A stretch of 19,796 bases of DNA from JAJXWB01 sp036796555 (GTDB lineage: Bacteria > Pseudomonadota > Alphaproteobacteria > Rhizobiales > Beijerinckiaceae): positions 1-19,796 of the forward strand of contig DAIRCS010000058.1 of the NCBI GenBank assembly GCA_036796555.1. Reading direction: 5' to 3'. Under the pieces are notes generated by a model. That model was given only the letters and a program-made list of their open reading frames with translations, made no database searches and was not told where the DNA came from. Shown piece by piece: positions 7,796-17,867 of the stretch. Made by a program: the position numbers and the translations under genes. The stretch's first letter is position 1. The number at the start of each line of letters is the position of its first letter.

Positions 7796-10354
7796 ATGCA
7801 GCCGGCCGCCGAAAGCAACCTGAAAACCGGCGGGACGCAGGCCGCATTCTGGCGCGCGCCTCTCGCCGATCTTCTCGCGACGCTGAAGACGTCCGCCGCC
7901 GGACTGTCGTCGGATGAAGCCGCGCGGCGGTTGCGGGTCTACGGGCTCAACGCGTTCGAGAAGCGCGCGCGCTTCGCGATCCTGCGCAAGATCGCGCGCA
8001 AGGCGAGCGAACCGCTCGTCCTGATCCTCGCGGCCGCAGCGGCCGTTTCGGCGGCGACTGGCGACCATACGGGCTTCGTCACGATCGTGACCATCCTCGC
8101 CATGTCGATCGCCATCGACGTCGTGCAGGAAGCGCGCGCCGAATCCGCCGCCGACGCGCTGAGAAAATCCGTCGCCGTCCATGCCGACGCGCTGCGCGAC
8201 GGCGCGCTCCTGTCCGTGCCGACGCGGCTGCTCGCGCCGGGCGACGTGGTCGAGCTCAGGGCAGGCGACATCGTGCCCGCCGACGGCGTCGTGATCGAGG
8301 CGCGCGATCTGTTCGTCAATCAGGCCCTGCTGACCGGCGAGCCCTATCCGGTCGAGAAGACGCTGGCGCCGGCCCAGACGGATGACCTCAATGATGCGAC
8401 CAACGGGCTTTTCATGGGCGCGTCGGTCGTTTCCGGCAAGGGGCGCATGCTGATCGTGCGCACCGGCGCGGCGACACAGATGGGCGACATAGCGACCGCG
8501 CTCGGCGTCGGCGAGCCGCCGACCGCCTTCGAGCGGTCGATGCGCGACTTCGGCCGCCTGGTCATGCGATTGACCAGCATTCTGGTTCTCGTCGTCCTTC
8601 TCGCCCATATCGCCTTCCACCGGCCGCTGCTCGAATCCTTCCTGTTCGCGCTGGCGCTGGCCGTCGGCCTCACGCCCGAACTGCTGCCGATGATCATGAC
8701 CGTCTCGCTGTCGCGCGGCGCGCTGCGGCTCGCCAGGGATGGCGTCATCGTCAAGCGTCTTCCGGCGATCCACAATCTCGGCGCCATGAACGTGCTGTGC
8801 ACCGACAAGACCGGCACGCTGACAGAGGCGCGCATCGATCTCGTGCGCGCCATCCGCGCGGACGGCGCCGACGACGATTACGTCCTCGAGCTCGTCTGGC
8901 TGAACAGCAAGTTCGAAACGGGATTGCGCAGTCCGATGGACGACGCCGTTCTGGCCCGCCCTGCGCCGGCCGACGCGGGACAATGGCGCAAGATCGACGA
9001 GGTTCCCTTCGACTTCGAGCGCAGGCGCGTGTCGGTCCTGCTGGAGAAGGACAACGCGCGGCTCTTGATCGCCAAGGGCGCGCCGGAGGACGTGCTCGCC
9101 CATTGCACGCATGTCGAGACGCGCGACCGCGTCGTCAGTCCGCTCGACGCCGCCGCGCGCGCGCGGCTCCTGGCGTTGCACGATTCCTTCGCGGGCGAGG
9201 GCATGCGCCTGCTCGCAGTCGCCTGGCGCGCCATGCCGGCCGACGCGACCTCGTGCCATATCGAGGACGAGGACAAGCTGGTCTTCGCGGGCTATGCGGC
9301 CTTTCTCGATCCGCCGAAGGCGAGCGCCGCCGACGCCCTGACGAAACTCGCCGCGACCGGCGTGACCGTGAAGGTCGTCTCCGGCGACAACGAGCTTGTC
9401 GTGCGCCACCTCGCGCGTTCGATCGGGCTCGACGCGGAGAGTTTTCTCACGGGCGCGCAGATCGGCAGGATGGACGACGCCGCGCTCGCCGGGGCGGCGC
9501 AGCGCACGAGTCTTTTCTGCCGCGTCAGCCCGGCGCAGAAGACGCGGGTCATCCAGGCCCTGCAGGCGCGCGGCGCGACCGTGGGCTATGTCGGCGACGG
9601 CGTGAACGACGCGCCCTCGCTGCATGCCGCCGATGTCGGCATATCCGTCGAAAGCGCGGTCGATGTCGCCAAGCAGGCCGCCGACATGATCCTGACGCGC
9701 CCGGACCTGCACATTCTCGCCGACGCCGCGGTCGAGGGGCGGCGCACCTTCGTCAACATCTCGAAATATCTGCTGATGGGAACGAGCTCCAATTTCGGCA
9801 ACATGCTGTCCATGGCGGCCGCTTCGCTGCTCCTGCCTTTCCTGCCGATGCTGCCGGTGCAGATCCTCGTCAACAATCTCATCTACGACGTCTCGGAACT
9901 CGGCATCCCCTTCGATCGCGTCGCGGCGGAGGAGACCGCAAAGCCGCAGGTCTGGGACCTCGAGGCGCTCAAGCGCTTCACCTTCGTCATGGGCGCGGTC
10001 AGCTCGCTGTTCGATCTCGCGACCTTCTTCCTCCTGCGACGCGTCTTTCACGTCGACGAGACGACGTTCCGCACCGCCTGGTTCGTCGAATCCATGGCGA
10101 CGCAGATCCTCGTCATCTTCATCATTCGCTCGCGCGGCCGCCTGTTCGCGAGCCTGCCGCATCCGGCCCTCGTCGCCTCCTCGCTCGGCGCGTTGGCGGT
10201 CGCGATCGCGCTGCCCTTCACGCCGGCCGGCGGCTGGCTTTCGTTCGCGCCGCTGCCCGCGCACATCCTCGCGTCGATCGTCGCGATCGTCGTCGCCTAT
10301 CTCGCCGCCGCGTGGTTCGCCCGGCGCTGGGCGCGGCCGGTCATCGCCGCGTGA
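7796..10354 (+). CDS. mgtA: Magnesium-translocating P-type ATPase (P3B, MgtA type)
   Basis: MgtA-type pumps import Mg2+ across the inner membrane using ATP. The 852-residue protein has the complete P-type layout. Two N-terminal membrane helices (about 72-112) come first, then the actuator loop with LLTGEP (Thr180-Glu182) and the MgtA-characteristic membrane stretch ALAVGLTPELLPMIMT. The phosphorylation motif DKTGTLT has Asp337. In the N-domain, WLNSKFETGL matches the family pattern. VSGDN and GDGVNDA (600-606) complete the P-domain. The C-terminal helices include GTSSNFGNMLSMAAASLLLP and VQILVNNLIYD, typical of MgtA and unlike Ca2+ pumps. It is somewhat shorter than the ~900-residue enterobacterial form, mainly at the N terminus. 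A GGAG ribosome site lies 7 nt before the ATG. No M-box-like leader or MgtL peptide was recognised in the roughly 200-bp upstream region. Confidence 0.93.
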   Translation: MQPAAESNLKTGGTQAAFWRAPLADLLATLKTSAAGLSSDEAARRLRVYGLNAFEKRARFAILRKIARKASEPLVLILAAAAAVSAATGDHTGFVTIVTILAMSIAIDVVQEARAESAADALRKSVAVHADALRDGALLSVPTRLLAPGDVVELRAGDIVPADGVVIEARDLFVNQALLTGEPYPVEKTLAPAQTDDLNDATNGLFMGASVVSGKGRMLIVRTGAATQMGDIATALGVGEPPTAFERSMRDFGRLVMRLTSILVLVVLLAHIAFHRPLLESFLFALALAVGLTPELLPMIMTVSLSRGALRLARDGVIVKRLPAIHNLGAMNVLCTDKTGTLTEARIDLVRAIRADGADDDYVLELVWLNSKFETGLRSPMDDAVLARPAPADAGQWRKIDEVPFDFERRRVSVLLEKDNARLLIAKGAPEDVLAHCTHVETRDRVVSPLDAAARARLLALHDSFAGEGMRLLAVAWRAMPADATSCHIEDEDKLVFAGYAAFLDPPKASAADALTKLAATGVTVKVVSGDNELVVRHLARSIGLDAESFLTGAQIGRMDDAALAGAAQRTSLFCRVSPAQKTRVIQALQARGATVGYVGDGVNDAPSLHAADVGISVESAVDVAKQAADMILTRPDLHILADAAVEGRRTFVNISKYLLMGTSSNFGNMLSMAAASLLLPFLPMLPVQILVNNLIYDVSELGIPFDRVAAEETAKPQVWDLEALKRFTFVMGAVSSLFDLATFFLLRRVFHVDETTFRTAWFVESMATQILVIFIIRSRGRLFASLPHPALVASSLGALAVAIALPFTPAGGWLSFAPLPAHILASIVAIVVAYLAAAWFARRWARPVIAA

Positions 10355-10358
10355 GCGG

Positions 10359-10396
10359 GCCGGGCCGCTCGCGACAACCCGTCGCGCCGGCCCGGC
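10359..10396. terminator. GC-rich two-step hairpin after mgtA
   Basis: Just after the mgtA stop, GCCGGGCC (10359-10366) pairs perfectly with GGCCCGGC (10389-10396). Inside this, CGCGAC (10370-10375) pairs with GTCGCG (10381-10386) around an AACCC loop. The fold should be very stable. No T-run follows, so it is not a textbook intrinsic terminator. It may slow polymerase, protect the mgtA 3' end, or act as an imperfect terminator separating mgtA from trxC. Confidence 0.5.
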
Positions 10397-10451
10397 TTGC
10401 GGCGGCGTCCCGGAATTCCGATATGATGTCCGTTCAGCCGATGGACCGACC

Positions 10452-10889
10452 ATGAGCGACAACGTCATCATCGCCTGCCCGCATTGCGGCGGGCTCAATC
10501 GCGCGCCGCGGGCGCGCCTGGGCGCCGGCGAGGCGCCGGATTGCGGGCGCTGCCACGCGCCGCTGTTCGACGGCCGTCCGACGGAACTGTCCAGCGCCGA
10601 CGCGTTCGACCGGCTCGTCGGCAAGACGGAAATCCCGGTGGTGGTCGATTTCTGGGCCGGCTGGTGCGGCCCGTGCCGCGCCATGGCGCCGGAATTCGCC
10701 GCCGCCGCGCGCGATCTGGAGCCGGCGGTGCGGCTCGCCAAGCTCGACACCGAGGCCGCGCCCGAGATCGCGCAGCGCTACAATATTCGCGGCATTCCCA
10801 CGATGATCCTGTTCGGGAACGGCCGCGAGATAAAGCGCCAGAGCGGCGCCATCGGCCGTTCCGCGATCGTCGCCTTCGCGCGCGCGTGA
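10452..10889 (+). CDS. trxC: Thioredoxin 2 with N-terminal zinc ribbon
   Basis: TrxC is a cytoplasmic disulfide reductase, kept reduced by thioredoxin reductase and often linked to oxidative stress. The 145-residue protein has the two features that distinguish TrxC from TrxA. One is an N-terminal zinc-binding pair of CxxC motifs (Cys9/Cys12 and Cys31/Cys34). The other is a thioredoxin domain with the canonical WCGPC active site (Cys72, Cys75), buried Asp in VVVDFWAGW, and the cis-proline loop GIPTMILF (Pro116). Length is close to E. coli TrxC (139). It lies 97 bp after mgtA on the same strand, with a stable hairpin between, so it may have its own promoter; none was clearly seen. Its stop is 6 bp from the convergent permease stop. 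Confidence 0.95.
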   Translation: MSDNVIIACPHCGGLNRAPRARLGAGEAPDCGRCHAPLFDGRPTELSSADAFDRLVGKTEIPVVVDFWAGWCGPCRAMAPEFAAAARDLEPAVRLAKLDTEAAPEIAQRYNIRGIPTMILFGNGREIKRQSGAIGRSAIVAFARA

Positions 10890-10895
10890 GGCGCG

Positions 10896-12230
10896 TCAAA
10901 AATAACGCCACCAGATGTAGAGATGGCAGATCGCCACCGAGACCAGCATCATCGGGAAGGCGTAGAGCGTATATTTCGCGAAGCTGAAGGAGACGCCGTT
11001 GCGCTCGGCGATGCCGGCCACCGTGAGATTGGCCGATGCGCCGATCAGCGTGCCGTTGCCGCCCAGGCACGCCCCCAGCGACAGCGCCCACCACAGCGGC
11101 TGGATCGCGTCCGGTCCGCCGAAGGCCGGCGCCATGCTCTTGATGAGCGGGATCATGGTCGCGACGAAGGGAATGTTGTCGACGATCGCGGACAGGATCG
11201 CCGAAGCCCAGAGAATCGCGAAGCCCGTCTTCGGCATCGAGCCGCCCGTCGCCTCGGCGAGCTTGTGCGCGGCAAGCGACAGCAGGCCGTTGGCCTCCAC
11301 GCCCTTCACGACGATGAACAGGCCGACGAAGAAGAAGATCGTGATCCACTCGACGTCGGAGAAGGTCGAATGGATGTTCTCCGCCGCCTTCTCGTTGTGA
11401 TGCTCCCAATTGTCGAGAAGCATGAGGATCGCCGCGCCGAACATGGCGATGGTCGCGGGTTCGAGATGCAGCGGATGAGCGGCGACGAAGCCGAGGATGA
11501 CGCCGCCGATGACGACCAGCGACTGGCGCAGCAGCGTCCAGTCCTGGATGCTGTCGGACGCGCGCATCGCCATGATGCGCGCCTCGTGCTCGGGCGTCGC
11601 ATGCATCGCGCGGCCCCAGATCAGATGGATCATCAGCGCCTGCGCAGCCATGACCACGACGATGATCGGCGCCAGATGCACGAGGAAGGCGTTGAAGTTC
11701 AGCCCCGCGAGCGATCCGATCAGGATATTCGGCGGATCGCCGATCAGCGTCGCCGTGCCGCCGATGTTGGAGGCGAAGATTTCCGCGAACAGGAAGGGAT
11801 AGACGGGCGCGTCCAGCTCCTTCACGATCGCCAGCGTGACCGGCACGATCAACAGCACGGTCGTCACATTGTCGAGCAGCGCCGACAGGACCGCGGTCGC
11901 GATCTGCAGCAGCAGCAGCACGCGGCCGGGGTGCGCGCGCGCGAGCTGCGCCGCCCGGACCGCGACAAACTGGAACATGCCCGACCGGCGCGAGATCGAG
12001 ACGAGGATCATCATGCCGGTCAGAAGGCCGATCGTGTTGAAGTCGATCCCCTTGATCGCCTCGTCCTGCGTCAGCAGGCCGGCGACGACCATGACGCAGG
12101 CGCCGACCAGCGCGGCGATCGAGCGATTGACCTTTTCGGAAATGACGACCGCATAGGTCGCGGCCAGGACGATGGTCGAGGCGACCATGGGACTCATGCC
12201 GAGAACCGTCGTCGCCGCCCCGCCCGCCAT
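10896..12230 (-). CDS. ArsB/NhaD-superfamily (SLC13-like) inner-membrane permease
   Basis: This is a polytopic membrane transporter of the ion-transporter superfamily that includes ArsB, NhaD and the P (OCA2) protein. The 444-residue chain is mostly hydrophobic, with two inverted-repeat halves. Each half carries the superfamily signature: LLDNVTTVLL (Asp120-Asn121) with GGTATLIGDPPN (157-168), then IVDNIPFVAT (Asp351-Asn352) with GGNGTLIGASAN (390-401). The first half is closer to the classical GDPPN pattern. The substrate cannot be read from sequence; arsenite, Na+/H+ exchange or an organic anion are all possible, and no ars genes are nearby. The ATG at 12230 is chosen because AGAGGG (reverse strand, 12240-12245) lies 9 nt upstream of it. 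An ATG at 12239 also in frame would abut that site. It is last in the leftward gene series. Confidence 0.88.
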   Translation of the reverse strand: MAGGAATTVLGMSPMVASTIVLAATYAVVISEKVNRSIAALVGACVMVVAGLLTQDEAIKGIDFNTIGLLTGMMILVSISRRSGMFQFVAVRAAQLARAHPGRVLLLLQIATAVLSALLDNVTTVLLIVPVTLAIVKELDAPVYPFLFAEIFASNIGGTATLIGDPPNILIGSLAGLNFNAFLVHLAPIIVVVMAAQALMIHLIWGRAMHATPEHEARIMAMRASDSIQDWTLLRQSLVVIGGVILGFVAAHPLHLEPATIAMFGAAILMLLDNWEHHNEKAAENIHSTFSDVEWITIFFFVGLFIVVKGVEANGLLSLAAHKLAEATGGSMPKTGFAILWASAILSAIVDNIPFVATMIPLIKSMAPAFGGPDAIQPLWWALSLGACLGGNGTLIGASANLTVAGIAERNGVSFSFAKYTLYAFPMMLVSVAICHLYIWWRYF

Positions 12231-12296
12231 GTCGCCCATCCCTCTTGTTGGTTGAGGCGACGATGGCCTATCGGGCGCGTCCCCGCAACCCGCAGG

Positions 12297-12309
12297 CCTG
12301 ACGTTCAGG
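12297..12309. repeat. Short inverted repeat over the oxidoreductase stop codon
   Basis: CCTGA and TCAGG form a 5-bp perfect stem around a CGT loop, with the oxidoreductase stop codon inside the right arm (12305-12307). It has no T-run and is small, so it is probably not an effective terminator. The 74-bp gap to the permease gene shows no other clear signal. Confidence 0.25.
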
Positions 12310-13327
12310 GCGTGAGCAGCACCTTGCCGAGATTGCCGCGGCTCTGGATGAATTCGTGCGCCGCGCCGGCCTCGTCGAAGGAAAATGTCCGCGCGATCTG
12401 CGGCCGGACGATTCCCTGCCGCCACAGGTCGAGAATTTCTCCGAACCATCCCGAGACGCGCGCGGTCTCGTCCCACATATGCCCGACATTGACGCCGAAC
12501 ACGCCCTTGTTCTGGCTCATCAGCGTGATCGGGTTGAAGTGCAGCCAGGGGGTCTTGAGCGCGAAGGCGAGCATGGCGAGCGGATGGCGGGTGCGCCCGG
12601 CGGCCATGGACGAGGCGCCGAACATGCCGAGCCGCCCGGTCGGCGCAAGAATGCGGAAGCCTTTCTTCGCGCTCTCGCCGCCAACCGCGTCGAGGATCAG
12701 CTCGACGCCGCGCCCGCCGGTGATTTCGCGCGCGCGCGCCTCGAAATCCTCGCGCGTGTAGTCGATGAGATGATCGACGCCGATCGCGCGCAGCGCCGCG
12801 TGCTTGCCGGCCGACGCCGTGCCGATGACGGTCGCGCCGATGTGTTTGGCGAGCTGCGTCGCCGCGATTCCGACGCCGCCGCCGGCCGAATGGACGAGCA
12901 TGGTCTCGCCCTTCTTCAGCCCGCCCATGACGACGACCAATTGCCAGGCCGTGATGTAATTGACCGGCAGCGCCGCGCCGGCTTGCGCGCTCATGCCCTC
13001 CGGCCGGACGAACACCCGGCCCTGCGGCGCGCACACGACGTCGGAATAACCGCCGAAGCGGGTGAGCGCGATCACGTTGCGTCCCAGCCACGACGCATCG
13101 ACGCCGGCGCCGACGGCGTCGACGCGGCCCGCGACCTCGTAGCCCGGCACGACGGGAACGGGCGGCAGGTCGGGATAGAGGCCGAGCCGTCCCATGATGT
13201 CGGCGAAATTGACGCCGCTCGCCTCGACGCGCACGCGCAGCTCGCCGGCGGCGGGCGTCGGGTCGGGCGCCGCCTTCACTGTCAGCACGTCCGGCGCGCC
13301 GAATTTCTCGATCCAGATCTGCTTCAC
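12305..13327 (-). CDS. Zinc-independent NADPH:quinone oxidoreductase-like MDR enzyme (VAT-1-like)
   Basis: This is a medium-chain dehydrogenase/reductase of the quinone oxidoreductase branch, which uses NADPH to reduce quinones or other activated carbonyl/enone compounds. The 340-residue protein shows the substrate-domain pattern SGVNFADIMGRLGLYP (37-52) and PGYEVAGRVDAVG (61-73). The nucleotide-binding motif SAGGGVGIAATQLAK lies at 147-161. The catalytic zinc Cys and GHE motif of alcohol dehydrogenases are absent (GYE instead), so it is zinc-independent. The spacing and the GLYPDLPPVPVVPGYE stretch recall VAT-1-type enzymes. The start is taken as GTG at 13327, reading VKQIWIEKFG, preceded by GGGGA. 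The ATG at 13408 lies inside the upstream gene and adds an unrelated tail. It lies 46 bp after the ProX-type gene and is probably cotranscribed with it. The substrate is unknown. Confidence 0.88.
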   Translation of the reverse strand: MKQIWIEKFGAPDVLTVKAAPDPTPAAGELRVRVEASGVNFADIMGRLGLYPDLPPVPVVPGYEVAGRVDAVGAGVDASWLGRNVIALTRFGGYSDVVCAPQGRVFVRPEGMSAQAGAALPVNYITAWQLVVVMGGLKKGETMLVHSAGGGVGIAATQLAKHIGATVIGTASAGKHAALRAIGVDHLIDYTREDFEARAREITGGRGVELILDAVGGESAKKGFRILAPTGRLGMFGASSMAAGRTRHPLAMLAFALKTPWLHFNPITLMSQNKGVFGVNVGHMWDETARVSGWFGEILDLWRQGIVRPQIARTFSFDEAGAAHEFIQSRGNLGKVLLTP

Positions 13328-13373
13328 GCGAGTCCCCGTCTGCGCGGGATGGTCGCTCAGCTTGGACGTTGCG

Positions 13374-13892
13374 TCAAAGCGGCCCGAGCTCGACGAGCAG
13401 CGGCTCATGGCCGCAGGCCCGCAGGAAGGCCGTCAATTCCTCCGGCCGCATGCCGATCGTCGCCGTGTTGACGAGCGGATGCACGTTGACGATGGCGGCG
13501 CGCATGAGTTCCGCGTCGAGCGCGACCGTCACGCGCCGATCCCTGTCGCGCAGCGCCGCCAGCGGCGTGACGGAGCCGGGCGTCACGCCGAGAACCTCCT
13601 CGAGCAGCGGCGCGCTGCCGAAGGACAGCCGCTTCGAGCCGAGGGTTTTCGGCAGCGTCTTCAGATCGAGGCGACGCTCGGCGAGCGCGGTCAGGAGCCA
13701 CAGGCGCCCGCCGGCGTCCTTGAAGAACAGGTTCTTGGCGTGCGCGCCCGGAATGTCCTTCCAGTGCTCCATGGCGGCGGCGACCGTCGGGGCCGCCGCG
13801 TGAAAGCGCCAGGCCGGCGCGATGCCGGCCGCCGCCAGCGCCTCCATGAGATCGTCGGGAACGCCGTTGGCCCGGGCGAGAGGATGATTCAT
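13374..13892 (-). CDS. proX: ProX/YbaK-type prolyl-tRNA editing (Ala-tRNA(Pro) deacylase) protein
   Basis: Freestanding editing domains of this family hydrolyse tRNA(Pro) that prolyl-tRNA synthetase has mischarged with alanine, protecting translation accuracy in the cytoplasm. The 172-residue length fits the PrdX/ProXp-ala group. Key features are GAHAKNLFFKD with the conserved Lys53 near the active site, LGSKRLSFGSAPLLEEVLG, the GSVTPLAAL segment, and NVHPLVNTATIGM late in the fold. No synthetase domains are attached. The ATG at 13892 begins 9 bp after the YbhR stop on the same strand, so it may be read through from the efflux operon, though the functional link is unclear. A related YbaK Cys-tRNA(Pro) deacylase role is less likely given these motifs. 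Confidence 0.87.
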   Translation of the reverse strand: MNHPLARANGVPDDLMEALAAAGIAPAWRFHAAAPTVAAAMEHWKDIPGAHAKNLFFKDAGGRLWLLTALAERRLDLKTLPKTLGSKRLSFGSAPLLEEVLGVTPGSVTPLAALRDRDRRVTVALDAELMRAAIVNVHPLVNTATIGMRPEELTAFLRACGHEPLLVELGPL

Positions 13893-13901
13893 CGCGCCAG
13901 T

Positions 13902-15011
13902 CTACTGAACCTTGCGGCGGAACATCCAGGCGGCGGTCACGATGGTGACGACCGCCATGGCCGCCATCGGCCAGATCCGCTGGGCCGCGAGCGCGACCGG
14001 CATGTCGCGCAGGAACAATCCCCGGATGACGACGAGTATATGCGTCAGCGGATTGGCGAGCGCGAGCGGCTGCAGCCAGTCCGGCATGTTCTGCACGGGC
14101 GAGGAGAAGCCCGACAGCATCATCGCCGGCATGGTGACGACCATCGTGCCCATCATCGCCTGCTGCTGGTTGGTGGCGATGGAGGACACGAACAGCGCGA
14201 CGCCGATGATCGACAGAAGAAACGTCGCGAGCGCCGCAAACAGGGTGAGCGCCGAACCGAGCAGGGGTATTCCGAAGACGAAGATGACGATGAGCGTGAT
14301 GATTCCGCATTGGCCGAGACCGACGATGAGGCCCGGCACGGATTTGCCGGCGACGATCTCGATCGGCTGCAGCGGCGAGACCAGCAATTGCTCGAAGGTT
14401 CCCAGCTCCTGCTCTCGCGCCACCGACATGCCGACGATCATCATGACCGTCATCATCGGCAGCGTGGCGATGAGGATCGGCACCATGGCGTTGCGATAGT
14501 CGCGATTGGGATTGTACCAGCTTCGGTCGACGATCTCGCTGTCGGGCGGCGGCCCGCGGCCCGCGCCGAATTCGGCGGCGTATTGCGCGACGATCGTGTT
14601 GACGTAAGAGCTGACGATCTGCGCGCTGTTCGAGCGGCGGCCGTCGAGCAGGACGAGGATCGACGGCGTCTCGCCGGCGGCGAGCTTGCGCGAGAAATCC
14701 TGGCCGATCTCGACGACGACCATCACGTCCTGCCGGTCGATCGCGGCCTGCGCCGCCTTCTCGCTGTCGTAGAGCCGCACTTCGGAGAAGGCGGACGCGT
14801 GTTCGAGGCGGCTGACGAGCTGCGCCGATTGCGCGCCCCAATCCTGGTTGACCACGCCGATCGGCACGTTCGAGACTTCGAGCGTCGCGGCGAAGGCGAA
14901 GAGGAAGAGCTGGATCAGCGGCGGCACGATCAGCGCCATGCGGCCGCGCGGATCGCGGAAGGCGGCGAGCAATTCCTTGACGACGAGCGCGGAGAGACGC
15001 GTCCACACCAT
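13902..15011 (-). CDS. ybhR: ABC-2 type exporter permease, YbhR-like
   Basis: This is the second of two paired membrane subunits of an ABC-2 exporter. The 369-residue protein, close to E. coli YbhR (368), starts with a cytoplasmic coupling helix (LSALVVKELLAAFRDPRGRM) and a first membrane helix (about 24-43). A large periplasmic domain of roughly 130 residues comes next, then five C-terminal helices. Landmarks are the MSVAREQELGTFEQLLVSPL coupling segment and GFSSPVQNMPDWLQPL before the last helices, both typical of the YhhJ/YbhR group. The start is ATG 15011, one base after the preceding permease stop, so translation is coupled. Together with YbhS it would form the pore driven by the YbhF-like ATPase. 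Individual symbols are assigned by order and similarity; YbhR and YbhS are paralogues. Confidence 0.9.
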   Translation of the reverse strand: MVWTRLSALVVKELLAAFRDPRGRMALIVPPLIQLFLFAFAATLEVSNVPIGVVNQDWGAQSAQLVSRLEHASAFSEVRLYDSEKAAQAAIDRQDVMVVVEIGQDFSRKLAAGETPSILVLLDGRRSNSAQIVSSYVNTIVAQYAAEFGAGRGPPPDSEIVDRSWYNPNRDYRNAMVPILIATLPMMTVMMIVGMSVAREQELGTFEQLLVSPLQPIEIVAGKSVPGLIVGLGQCGIITLIVIFVFGIPLLGSALTLFAALATFLLSIIGVALFVSSIATNQQQAMMGTMVVTMPAMMLSGFSSPVQNMPDWLQPLALANPLTHILVVIRGLFLRDMPVALAAQRIWPMAAMAVVTIVTAAWMFRRKVQ

Positions 15012-15012
15012 G

Positions 15013-16136
15013 TCAGTCGAGCCTCTGTTTCGTGTTGCGCGCCGTCAGCGCGAACAGGATCGCGGACATCAGCACGAGCACGCCGCCGGTCGGCAGCAGC
15101 ACGGCGGGAATGTCGCCGGCCAGAAAGATCGTCTGCAGGCCGCGCACGTAATATTTGGCGGGCACGATGACCGAGAACCATTGCAGCGGCTTCGGCATGG
15201 CGGCGATCTCGAACAGGAAGCCGGAGAAGTAAAGCCCCGGCAGAAAGGCGGCGAGCATGGCGAGCTGGCTCGCCAGGAACTGCGTGCGCGCGACGGTGGA
15301 GATCAGGAGGCCGATGCCGAGCGCGACGCCGAGAAAGGCGGCGGTGAAGAGCGTGAGCGCGAGGAAGGAGCCACGCAGCGGAATGTCGAAGACGAAGACG
15401 GAGGCGAGCACGCAGACCGTCATCGCGATCATGCCGAGCACGAAATTCGGCACGAGCTTGCCGATGATGAATTCGACGACGCCGACCGGCGTCGCCAGCA
15501 GCGCCTCGATCGTGCCGCGCTCCCATTCGCGCGAGACGACGAGCGCGGTCAGCAGCGCGCCGATCATCATCTGGATGAGCGAGATCGAGCCCGGCACCAG
15601 GAATCGCCGGCTTTCCAGCTCCGGGTTGAACCAGAAGCGCGGCTCGACGTCGACGCCGCCGGCGCGCCGGTCCGCGCCGACCGCGCGTTGCGTGCGCCAC
15701 GCCTGCCAGGCGCCCTGCACATAGCCGGTCGTCAGCGACGCCGTGTTCGGGTCGCTGCCGTCGGTCACGAGCTGGATGGCGGCGGTGTCGCCGCGCGCCA
15801 GCCGTTCGGAGAAGTCGCCCGGCAGCGTGATGATTCCGTTGATCTTGCCGGCCGACAGATCGTCGACGAAGGCGCGCCGGTCGGTCGATTCGCGCACGGC
15901 GAAATAAGGCGTGTTGGTGAGCGCGGTGGCGAAGTCGCGCGCCGCCGACGTCGGCTCCTCGATCACCAGCCCGATCTTGAGGCGCGCGGCGTCGAAGGAA
16001 ATGCCGAAGCCGAACAGAAACAGCAGCAGCGCCGGCAGGACGATGGCGACGACGAAGCTCGAGGGATCGCGGGCGACCTGCAAGCTCTCCTTCACGATCA
16101 GCGCGCGAATGCGGCGCGCGCGGCCCGGCGCCTCGC

Positions 16137-16140
<4 letters not shown>
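15013..16140 (-). CDS. ybhS: ABC-2 type exporter permease, YbhS-like
   Basis: This is the first membrane subunit of the exporter. From the ATG at 16140, which overlaps the ATPase stop (ATGA), it has 375 residues. It opens with IRALIVKESLQVARDPSSFV, then a first membrane helix (about 27-47) running into GFGISFDAARLKIGLV. The periplasmic domain includes LVTDGSDPNTASLTTGYVQG and FWFNPELESRRFLVPG. Five C-terminal helices follow the VVSREWERGTIEALLATPVG coupling segment. These blocks match what I know of E. coli YbhS closely. A longer open frame reaches 16299 but lies wholly within the ATPase gene and is not conserved in character. Partner of YbhR, YbhF and YbhG in one complex spanning the inner membrane. 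Confidence 0.92.

Positions 16141-17863
<1,723 letters not shown>

Positions 17864-17867
<4 letters not shown>

Noticed and set aside
7697..10750. A 1017-codon reverse-strand frame across mgtA and trxC
   Set aside because: Same reason: it mirrors the codon bias of mgtA, is Arg/Asp/Glu/His-rich and ends inside trxC.
10923..12761. A 612-codon plus-strand frame, very rich in Asp, Arg and Gln
   Set aside because: It is antisense to the permease and oxidoreductase and has no protein-like domain pattern.
12231..13091. Extension of the permease frame upstream to 13091
   Set aside because: That part is out of frame with, and overlaps, the well-defined oxidoreductase gene and is Arg-rich; a ribosome site supports 12230.
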